DNA from: Lineus longissimus
Taxonomy: Eukaryota > Nemertea > Pilidiophora > Heteronemertea > Lineidae
Length of the DNA: 64,000 nt
Direction of reading: 5' to 3'
NCBI RefSeq assembly: GCF_910592395.1
Contig: NC_088324.1
Coordinates: 11,310,953-11,374,952, forward strand
The notes under the pieces are model-generated. The model had not been told where the DNA came from, ran no database searches, and saw nothing but the letters and a program-made list of their open reading frames with translations. Positions 50,801-59,408 of the stretch are shown piece after piece. The position numbers and the translations under genes are program-made. The number at the start of each line of letters is the position of its first letter. Position 1 is the stretch's first letter.

Positions 50801-51783
50801 AGTAATATTTTGGTATCTGCAGTTCTTGGTAGTAATAATAAGAGTATGTACAGTTCTTGGAATTAATAATCATGGCATCTCTTCACACAATCAGAAGGAT
50901 TTCATTCAGTTTCCATCAATGTTGTTGGAGACCAAGTGATTGCTACTCCTTTGGTCTCAATAAAAGTCCACTTTCAGGATGGGTATATATCCTTTAAGGA
51001 ATTCATCATTGCACTATCGGTGACATCAAGGGGCTCCCTGGATGAAAAGTTAGACTGTGAGTATCAAATGGATCAACAATTCGTTTGAAGTATTGATATT
51101 AGCGACTTTAAAGCTGAAGCACAAGATCTAAAATATCAACCTACAACACTTGACTGAAGCCGCAACTGTGATGTGAATCTCATGACAAGGCACTGTGGTT
51201 TTGCCTTCAGAATTGAAAGCGCGAACTGCAATATCGAATCGTGCTTGGAGGGCTTGTCTTCAGCTTGGTATGTCCACCTAGTGTTAAAATAGCATACCAG
51301 AAATTTGAAAACGGGGAGAAAACCTCCCTTCTTGGTCTCTGATAGTCTTACTGACTTTGTCCTTTACTGATTCAGGGGCATTTAGTCTGTATGATTTAGA
51401 CGATGATGGGTACATCACAAAAATGGAGATGGTTGACATCGTGGACGCCATCTATAGTATGGTGGGGAACATGCTGGATCTTCCAAAAGATGAAGATACC
51501 CCCGAGAAACGAGTTAACAAAATCTTTGCACAGATGGACACGGTAAGTTCACCCCTCAGTTAGAAGCATTTCATAACTCTGCTAAATATTATTGGACTTT
51601 CGGCTGCATTAAGTGGTGGGAGTAAGAGAAAATGCCATTGTTTGGTCTCTAAAGTAATATTGTTTAAAATCTTGTTTATTTCAGAATCGAGATGGTAAAT
51701 TGACCAAAGATGAGTTTCGAGAAGGGTCTAAATGTGACCCTTGGATTGTTCAGGCGCTGACCATGGATGTCCCCAATAGCTGA
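38802..51783 (+). CDS. Neuronal calcium sensor 1 / frequenin-like EF-hand protein
   Basis: Seven coding exons, 38802-38865, 40324-40348 (25-nt microexon), 41374-41422, 50159-50248, 50978-51056, 51376-51542 and 51685-51783, sum to 191 codons (190 residues, the usual NCS-1 length). MGKPSSKL gives a myristoylation-type Gly2. EF1 is degenerate (KDCPSG), as in all NCS proteins. EF2 ([13 protein letters not shown]), EF3 ([13 protein letters not shown]) and EF4 ([13 protein letters not shown]) keep their calcium ligands. [19 protein letters not shown] and [11 protein letters not shown] are diagnostic. NCS-1 binds calcium and regulates PI4-kinase, GPCR kinases and neurotransmitter release at membranes. 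The tail [12 protein letters not shown] differs from the usual SLYDGLV. The donor after 50248 is the weak GTTGGT; using the better GTGAGC 5 bases on would break frame. The third intron (41423-50158) contains another gene at 44885. Confidence 0.95.
39119..39296. mobile_element. Short MITE-like DNA transposon remnant in calcium-sensor intron 1
   Basis: A 178-bp element flanked by TA on both sides. Its ends, GAGTAGAACCTCTC on the left and the inverse of CAGTGGAACCTTCC on the right, form imperfect terminal inverted repeats. Inside, variants of ATAGAGAGGTGTCC recur in both orientations. TA target sites and CAGTGGAACC-type ends fit non-autonomous pogo/Tc1-mariner elements. No transposase is present. 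Confidence 0.65.
41423..44840 (+). other. Left part of the large calcium-sensor intron
   Basis: About 3.4 kb of AT-rich intron with no supported exon, RNA gene or named element. Its right end should carry the regulatory DNA of the nested gene at 44885. Confidence 0.4.
44841..44848 (+). promoter_or_regulatory. Candidate TATA box of the nested R-P-T gene
   Basis: TATAAATA lies 44 bases before the ATG at 44885. With initiation about 30 bases downstream, the 5'UTR would be only about 15 bases. Confidence 0.4.
44885..45580 (+). CDS. R-P-T motif protein 3, nested in the calcium-sensor intron
   Basis: A single exon of 231 residues on the host strand, inside the 8.7 kb intron between calcium-sensor exons 3 and 4. 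Three motif copies are seen: [18 protein letters not shown] near the N-terminus; [20 protein letters not shown] with [16 protein letters not shown]; and [20 protein letters not shown] with [16 protein letters not shown]. The last two are the clearest copies in the window and define the consensus LPxLPDxDxxYxG, then I-x-x-R-h-x-R-P-T. A TATA-like box 44 bases upstream and AATAAA at about 45868 make it a self-contained transcription unit. The protein is basic, without signal peptide, membrane segment or known domain. Lack of introns suggests retroposition or an ancestrally intronless family. Function unknown. Confidence 0.8.
   Translation: MARRPIYNDGSINVNTIVERLAGTPTNASIAARFAFDPQVAHIRFLQREDPWVHPYQELQRNRDVNLLFRRIKSAGSSFSVPPRSMSSGTQSSEGDASVSNQSKPPSRSSCKSLPWLPGMDRHYLGCSTVSKEEMDSITGRVTRSTSASTGGKDLLEKDFEYMKTPRLKTLPYIPDLDTKYMGNKRVNPERMDEIVQRLTRPTTSTTWKNKATPDPHSRPVKYITYAVRGS
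45581..49084 (+). other. 3'UTR of the nested gene, then plain intron sequence
   Basis: AATAAA at about 45868 ends the nested gene. The following 3.2 kb of calcium-sensor intron is AT-rich, with no exon, RNA gene or element that I can support. Confidence 0.4.
49085..49590. repeat. 69-bp palindrome-containing tandem array, about seven copies
   Basis: CCCATGGTACCATG recurs every 69 bp (49144, 49213, 49282 and onward). Each unit holds two inverted repeats: CATGGTACCATG, and ATTCTATGATG paired with CATCATAGAAT across a 9-base loop. Because 69 is a multiple of three and the unit lacks stops, both strands stay open for over 140 codons with a 23-residue period. I read this as an array by-product and not a gene. 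Confidence 0.93.
50307..50885. repeat. 31-bp minisatellite, about 18 units, in calcium-sensor intron 4
   Basis: Unit AATTAGGTCATCTGCAGTTC then TTGCTGGTAAG. Core units are near-identical between about 50360 and 50720 and decay on both sides. GGTAAG and AGTAAG versions mostly alternate, indicating a 62-bp higher-order unit. Each unit resembles both an acceptor (TCTGCAG) and a donor (GGTAAGAAT). Confidence 0.93.
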
Positions 51784-51880
51784 TGCTGTGACTGACCATG
51801 GATGTCCCCAATAGCTGATGTCGTGACGCGCTGACCATGGATGTCCCAAATAGCTGATGCCATGACTGACCATCAATGCC
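51757..51880 (+). repeat. 35-39-bp tandem repeat spanning the calcium-sensor stop codon
   Basis: CTGACCATGGATGTCCCCAA starts at 51757 inside the coding end, again at 51792, in altered form at 51831, and truncated at 51866. The first copy encodes the last residues LTMDVPNS and the stop; the rest are in the 3'UTR. Confidence 0.9.
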
Positions 51881-53436
51881 ACTGTAAAACCCTCCATTAA
51901 ATGTTTCATATATAAGTTATAAGGGATTCATAAGGGAATCAAAATCTGTAAAGACAGGGAAAGACTTTACCCTTGGTTGGTTATAATTTGTATCTATGAC
52001 TTCAATGTCTGCTGAGTATGTATATGTCGCTTAATTGATCTGCACTTCCTATTAGTGCTGATGCTTTTTGACTGCTTCAGGTTCGTTTGTGGCACACAGT
52101 AACCAGTCTCCCCTCTCTCTTTTTTATTTGCTGCAATAGGCTTCCATGACAGTTATCACAACATGACCACTGCTATGATAAAAGTGCTGATTTGAAGTTT
52201 CGATGTCGGCAGTCCGAGACATAAGTTCATCCTACTGTCTGTTGTGCAGACATATCGTCGCTATATGTTAGGCAGTACTAGTTCCAGTGAGTAGATTGGT
52301 AACCATCTAACAACCATCACCCTCTAGCAATGATTTACTTGTATGTTGTAAATCCCTATAAATTGGGAAGGCTAGAGTTTGTAGCCCCCCCCCCCTCCCC
52401 ACCCCTCCCTGATGGATGTATGAAATTGTGGGGAGGGTCACTGTGTGAACCATTGCATCTTGTTTGATCCCACACAATTGAGAAAGTGCAATGAAAGTGT
52501 TGTTTTGGGACAACTTGGTCATCGATCATGTGATTATTAAGGTGGCCAAGAGGATGATGCGCTGCATGTAGTATCACACTACTGCTGATCTCTATACGTT
52601 TCACTAGTGTTGCGTGGCTGTTTGTTGACAAAGATTGTGAATTTCAGGTAGGCCTATAGTGGCATTCCATTATAGTGGTGTATATCAAAAATTAAAGATT
52701 GATCAGTGATCCTGTTAGGAGAAGTCATGGCCTAGCAGGAAGCTGTGTTTGTAAAACCAACACACTGATATCCTGTGCCCAAGTTGTCCCTTTAAGAGAA
52801 AGGTATTTTTGAAAGTGTGTTGACGCCTCAGTATTTGTATGTGTAGATATCTGATAATAAGTAATCATACATAATATATTTGTTTGTAAATATTTGTTGT
52901 TTTAGTTATTGTTCTTCTGATTATTGAGCTGCCAGAAATCTGTAGTTTAAAAATGAAATGTCTGAGAGACACTGTGCTCACCTTGAGGAACAAAATGATG
53001 AGTGAATAGTTTCAGCCTCGTGTTGGCTCTGAATTGTCTCACAATACCCCTCCCTTAGGATGAATCAGTCCGTATAATTGTGGTTCCCACAGACGAAGCC
53101 ATGGCTTACCCTGAACAAGATATGACCTTGACCTAGTTATTGACCAGATAACAAGGTCACATCCACCTAGATTCATTGTCAATTATTTTCACTTGGCCAA
53201 GTTGTCTTCATGTCAAAATCCAAGATTCCAGGACAAATTGGGACAAACTGTACCACATTTAGAGAACTTCGGAGTGTCACCCTTGTGACCTTCAATAGTA
53301 GGTCGAGGTCGAAGGTTCTTGAATAGTAATGATGGTCTATAATGGTGTGAAGACGGGGAAAAGATAAATCAATCCCCTCCCGTTTATCATTACACATGTG
53401 TTTAGGTAAGATGATCAAATAACGTGGGGGTGGCTG
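51784..53436. other. Calcium-sensor 3'UTR and spacer to the Kunitz gene
   Basis: No coding sequence found. There is a C/T run at about 52387-52412. I could not fix the transcript end, since no strong AATAAA is near the stop. Confidence 0.4.
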
Positions 53437-53443
53437 TATAAAT
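53437..53443 (+). promoter_or_regulatory. Candidate TATA box of the multi-Kunitz gene
   Basis: TATAAAT within GGCTGTATAAATGG lies 240 bases before the start codon at 53677, which would imply a 5'UTR of about 210 bases. Confidence 0.4.
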
Positions 53444-53676
53444 GGAAGTTCCCGCTACGGGTAGAGCAATCTCAAGAAAATCTTTGCTTCGGCCCTTGTC
53501 AAGGAGATATTCATTCAAACCCGATCACGGATATTTGCGGGCAGGGGTCAGTGACATATCTTATCAAGAAGAGATTTACGTAACAGAATATCTAATACGC
53601 CAACACGATTTAGTGTCTCACATCGACTTGTCAGTTGGACGACCAAGGTCCGTGACACGGCTTTCAAAATTGTGCA

Positions 53677-56600
53677 ATGATGGTGGCACGCGGGAAGTTA
53701 GGCGTTCTTCTTGTTCTTGTTTTTGCTCTCTGTTTTGCTCATGCAACGGATTCTGAAATCGAAGAAGCTGATAGGACATTCTGGGGTAAACTCGCCGCAG
53801 TTTTTAATACCGGAAGCGAGAACGCAAATGTTGGTGCTGCAGGTGCAAACAATGTGGGCGGAGAGGCTGCGGTCGAGGAGTCGGAGAATGGTCCGGGTGT
53901 TTCAGATGGTGCAGGGATGACTGGTGCTGGAAACCAGGGCAACGCAGGCGACTTTGGAGACATAGTTTTGGACAAAGTGATTTTTCCTCATCGGGTCTTG
54001 GACGCTTTTAAAGAGAATACAGAGAACTCAACCGAAAATGAGGATATCTCGGGGTGAGTTCAATTCGCATTAAACCTGATGCTATATATTGATCAGCCGA
54101 ATCTAACATTTGCCCTTTACAACTGATTGATTCTTATTTGTTATTTGGGTCCAGACCCCCCTGTGCTCAGAAGCCTGGACGGGCCCCTGACATTCCCTCT
54201 TTAAAACTATGGAAGATTGCAAACATGTACTGTTTTATCAGGCAAACGGCTCAAGTTGACGCGAAAGTCGTAATATCAGTGCAAGATATCATTTGATATC
54301 CGGTTACGATGTTGTTTACTCAGTAATGGTTATCCTGGCTAATTCCTCAGATATCAAAATGGTGTTAATATCCGAAACGAATTTCTTTATAAGAGATGGT
54401 TCGCGGCTGTACGAAGTAGGAATTGCGCGCGTATAACACCAGCCAATTCTGCATAGATTTTCTATTTTGTTCCAACTCTTCTCTGGAATCTCCGTTCTTT
54501 TCGTTTTAGACCCCAGCCCGTCAACAAGGTTTGCGATCTCCAGATGGACAGAGGCCCATGTCGTGGTTACTTCAGGAAGTTTTACTTCGACAAGTTTACT
54601 GGCGAGTGTGCAATGTTCGTCTTTGGAGGCTGTAAGGGCAATGACAACAGGTAAGGGGAGAATATGCACCGCGAAAAACACCGTGCACTTCCATCGGATA
54701 GACTCCTGACAGTACATTTCTTCCTCGTCTCTCCTCATGGGGAGGGACGAGGCCGGTCCACTGCTTCCGAAGTGTACCATCGCGGATGACCGTTTGGTTT
54801 CAAAAGGTTCGGAAAACAAAGCGAACGTCTTGGCAAAACGACTTGTAGTCGTTTTTTCCATTTTTAAGACTTTGACCTTGCAAATGTACAAGCTTGAAAT
54901 AATATGAGGGATTCTTATGCTTATCTTGGTGGCTCAGTACTTTCGTAGCACCGATAGTTATTGCATGATACGCTGCGACAGAGTTGTATGTAATGGACTC
55001 ACTCGCGCATCTTATTTACAATTATTAGGTTCAGCACCATGGAAGACTGCAAAAAAACCTGCTCATCATTCCCAAAGCCAGAAGTGACGGAGAGGCCAAT
55101 GCAGATCAACGTCTGCAAGCTGCCGAAGGTCTCCGGTCCCTGCACTGGCCAGTTCAGGCAGTACTATTACTACCCTTACACTTCAAAATGCGAGCTAGTC
55201 TTCGGTGGTTGTCTCTCTGGGGGTAACAGATTCGATAGCTTAGAGAAGTGTGAAAGTTTGTGCGTCCCGGAGTCTGAGAGATTGGTGGTGAAGTCTACAC
55301 TTCCACCGGGATATTCAGGGCCTGTTACTGACGGCGGACAGGTTGTCGATGTTAGTGTTATTCTCGAGCCCACAAATCCGAACTGTTCGCTACCAAAAGA
55401 TGCCGGTTTGTGTTACGGATATTTCCTCAGCTATTTCTATAATATTATGACCACAAAATGTGAATCATTTGTTTACGGTGGTTGCCAAGGTAATGCGAAT
55501 CGCTTCCCGTCATTGAAGGAGTGTGAACGAGCCTGCGTCTCCAAGATCGAAACTGATGTCGTCAATATTGTTGTCGGTCCTGAAAGTGAAGGCAAAGACG
55601 GGGGCGAAAACGGAGAAGTAAATAAAAAGGTCCTGTGTGCACCACCTGTGACAGATATCGGCGGCGGTGTGCCGTGTCTTCGCTCCTTCATCAAGTACTA
55701 CTTCAACAGCACGACAGACAAATGTGAGGTAGTCTACGGCGCTTGTAACGGTTATGGCGACCTTTTTGACAGCCCTGGTTACTGTGAGAATGTATGTTTA
55801 CCTGTCAGTACTACGTCTCCCCCAGTGACCCCTGCAGATTCCAGCAGAGATGTAGGGATACAACCTACACAAAATGACAATGTCTGCGAACTTGAAAGAG
55901 ATTCTGGACCGTGTTATGCCGCCTTCAAGATGTTTTTCTACAACAAATCCACCAAGAAATGTGAGCCATTTTTGTACGGCGGTTGCCGAGGAAACCAGAA
56001 CAGGTTTATGTCCGTGACACTGTGTCAACAAAGATGTTTGCAGACAACAGAAATGCTAGAAGTAACCAGTATATCCCCAGTGGTTACAGATGTCTGCTCC
56101 CTCAAACTAGATCGCGGCCCGTGCCGGGCGACTCTTACGAAGTTCTTCTTTAATGCAGAGACCAAAAAATGTGAGGAATTTGTCTACGGCGGGTGTGTTG
56201 GTAATGATAATCGCTTTGATAGTTTGAAAGACTGCGAAGACAAGTGTGCACCTAAACCATCAGCAACAACTCTCTCAATGCCAGTTGACGTTTGTTCTTT
56301 AGGCCCGGAAACTGGTCCGTGCAAAGCAGCCTTCACTTATTACTACTACAACCCAAGCACAGGGAAATGCGAGGCGTTTTTGTATGGAGGGTGCAAAGGG
56401 AATGGTAATAGGTTCGCAACTGTTGGGATGTGTGAAATGATCTGCGCGATGTCAGTTGTGGATGAGGGCACTGTTGTTCCAGTTACTCCAAGTCCGTCCA
56501 CGGCACCAGATGACAAAAAGGTCAACATAACTTCTGTTGTTCTTCCAGTTGACATTTGTTTGCTGGATGTAGAGATAGGTCCATGTAGAGCAGTATTCAG

Positions 56601-58849
56601 GAATTTCTTCTTCAATAGTAAGACAAGCAAATGCGAGGAATTCTTGTATGGAGGCTGCAAGGGAAACGGCAACAGGTTTTTGACTGTTGGAATGTGCGAA
56701 ATGATTTGCATGCCTGAGGAACGTTCAATAGAAGTACCAGCACAACCCACAGAATCTGCCCTGACGACAACTGCTACTCCTGCAATTCCCAATGCTTGTT
56801 CCATAGGCCCAGATACTGGTCCATGCAAGGCATCTTTTCTAAGGTACTTCTACAACCCAGTGTCGAACAAGTGCGAGGAGTTTCTGTACGGAGGATGTAG
56901 GGGCAATGGCAATAGGTTCAATACTGTTGAGATGTGTGAAATGATCTGTGTCACCGCTTCAGGTGATGGCAATGAGAATCAAGACACGACTGTTCGCCCG
57001 TCTGCAGAGCCCACAGATGAAGGAGATGAAGAGCCATCTGCTCAGCCTGCAGACCAATCTACGGAATCACCATCTGCAGAACCTGCATACAGGTCTACAG
57101 CGTCAACTGTTGCAGAGCCATCTACAAAACCTACAGACATGTCTACCGAATCGCCTACTGCAGAGCCATCTGCAGAGCCCACAAACCTGCCTTCGGAATC
57201 ATCATCTGTAGAGCCCACAGACCTGTCTTCAGAATCGCCGGCTGCAGAGCCATCTGCTGAGCCCACAGACCAACCTACGGAATCACCCGACACAGAGCCA
57301 TCTGTTGCCAACCAGTCTACGGAAACATCAGCTTCTACAGTGTCTCAGAATTCCACAATGATGGGCTTTAACACAACGAGAGCAATGCCAAAGGACACCA
57401 CGCCACCAATGCCAGCTGACAGGTGCTCTATGCGCAAAGACCACGGGCCGTGCTTTGGGTTGTTCAAGCAATATTTCTTCGACAAGTCCAGCGGGAAATG
57501 TCGGAAATTCATGTATGGTGGTTGCAAGGGGAATGATAACAGATTTGACTCATCAGCAGAGTGTGAGAAGGCATGTGCCCCGGTGCCGGCTGCACTTGAA
57601 CGAATGGGATTTAATACACCAGCTTCAACGACAACCAGAACGAGAGACGTCTGCCTCTTGCCAAGGCGGGCTGGTCCTTGCTACGCAAATATCCGGAGAT
57701 ATTTCTACAACAACGAGTCAGAGAAATGCGAAGAGTTTAGCTTTGGTGGTTGCCTAGGAAATGAGAATCGATTCGAGATGCTTGAGCAATGTGAGGAGAG
57801 ATGCGTGATCAGACCCACAGCACCCCCCTGCGTGATGTCGTCTGCTTGTCCTGTATGTATGGAGGAGGTGCCAAAGAGGATATTTCCAGTTTTCTGTCTG
57901 GCCAACAATGGTGAGTGAACATGGATCCTGCCTCCATGCCGCGGCTCGATTGGCAATGGGCTCTCCCAACAAATCTCTGAGCTGAGAATGACAAAGTAGA
58001 AATTTATCTAATATATCCTTGGTAATTTGACCTTCAACTTCTTTCTTGAAGAAGACGTTATCTAACTCCGCTGGTCGTATCTAGAGAGCAATTGACATCT
58101 CACTCAGTGAATGCCGCCAGTTTGACAATTTTCAAAGCACTTTGGCAGAAAATATACTTATTAATGAATTTCCATCATATTAAAATTTCAGCCTACAAGA
58201 CTACAATAAGGAAAGCGTCTACGGAGAGTTGGCCACTGAAAATCCAGGCAGATCTCCGCCCTGCTCAAAAGATGCCAATGGGACTTTATACTAAATGGGT
58301 CCTCCCCGATGAATGTGAATGCCCTATATTGGCAAATGTCGGTAAGTTCGAAACCCGTTATTCGAACATCAAAGCAAGATATCCGGGGAAATTTGCCACA
58401 TAAGTTCCCTTAATGGAACGGAGAGATCGACCTGGGGAATGCTCAAATGCTTGCTGGCGATCTTGCCCTAGCGTTTTAGTCCCCTTGCTTTATCGGGTGG
58501 GGGGAGGTGGTACGATTTATCGTGATTGTGAACCTCTTCAGGTTCTACATGAAGGGAATCACATCATCTTGTTACAGCGACTATAGTAGGCCAGTTGGTT
58601 ACCATTTAGTCCAACCTTGACGTTTTTTACGGTTCTTTTTAAGGTAACAAGGTTGTACTCCTCGTTGGAAAAAACACCCAGCTTCTCCGGGTGCCCGACT
58701 CCAGAACGCGTGCATTGATCTACCTCAACAATGACGTCACAGTACTTCCACTGACCATTGACCTTGAACGGACAATCTTCAAAGGTCATAAGACAAACGA
58801 ATGCGATTATCAGTCGGCAGACAAGAAACCACAAAACTCTAAAAAATAA
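53677..58849 (+). CDS. Secreted protein with eleven Kunitz/BPTI domains and NTR-like C-terminus
   Basis: Five exons, 53677-54053, 54510-54650, 55029-57910, 58192-58341 and 58644-58849, total 1251 residues with matching phases. A signal peptide (VLLVLVFALCFAHA) is followed by a Gly/Ala/Glu-rich spacer. Kunitz domain 1 is split by the intron at 54651. Domains 2-11 lie in one long exon, starting near 55113, 55383, 55636, 55885, 56095, 56290, 56555, 56792, 57422 and 57650. Each has six cysteines and most keep GPC...YGGC.GN.NRF. P1 residues in order are R, T, Y, L, Y, R, K, R, K, F, Y. Domain 4 is divergent (GAC for GGC, no NRF). After domain 11, CPVC, FPVFCLANN, DECECPIL and VVLLVG fit a netrin-type (NTR) module. 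Likely an extracellular or matrix protease-inhibitor array, comparable in style to papilin or WFIKKN proteins. AATAAA at 58845 overlaps the stop and another lies at 58997. Confidence 0.92.
54722..54764. repeat. Dispersed GC-rich hairpin element, copy 1
   Basis: GACGAGGCCGGTCCACTGC at 54746-54764 is identical to 60131-60149. Just before it CCTCGTC pairs with GACGAGG to form a hairpin. It lies in Kunitz intron 2. Confidence 0.5.
57001..57320 (+). repeat. Coding minisatellite: Ser/Glu/Pro/Thr-rich linker of the Kunitz protein
   Basis: About ten degenerate copies of a short peptide such as SAEPTDLSTESP, separating Kunitz domains 9 and 10. The DNA unit (GCAGAGCCATCTGCAGAGCC variants) varies from about 27 to 48 bp. 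It is probably a flexible, O-glycosylated spacer; glycosylation is inferred from Ser/Thr/Pro content. Confidence 0.85.
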
Positions 58850-59408
58850 AGAGACATCATCACGTCAAAAAGTGATTCAAGTTCATAGATGCTTTTTATT
58901 GAAAAATATAAATCGTTACCGCAAATAGACTAGTGTGGTAATTATATAAATCTCAAAATTTTACATGTATAATATAGTAGTATTAAAAGAGTAGGTAATA
59001 AAAACATCGTTTTTATTCTTAGTATATATAGATACTCTTTATTGACTTTTATGAGGGCAGTAGGTAAGTCCTGCAGAATTATACTTTTGACCCCTCGGTC
59101 CAAGTTATTCATCTAGAATGACAGTGATAGAGCCAGAAAATGAATTTCTGCCACTGACCTTAAAGACGTGAAAAGAAATTAATTGGAAGAATATGAATTA
59201 TATAGTTTTGCGGAAGGATTCCAAAGGTCCCATCATCAGAATTGCCTTCTGAGGCTGGTTGTACTGCCTCCTGTCGTGATCCATTCTAACTTTGATAAGC
59301 CCATGGCGCTCGGGAAGAAGATATGCGGTGCCTTAACACCATGGGTGGTATTACGAATCTTTCTACTTTACTTTAGTTCTGCAATGTCCCTTGGTTGATA
59401 TAAGGTTA

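Noticed and set aside
50307-50885. CRISPR-like regular repeats
   Set aside because: Units are contiguous without unique spacers, in an animal intron; it is a minisatellite.
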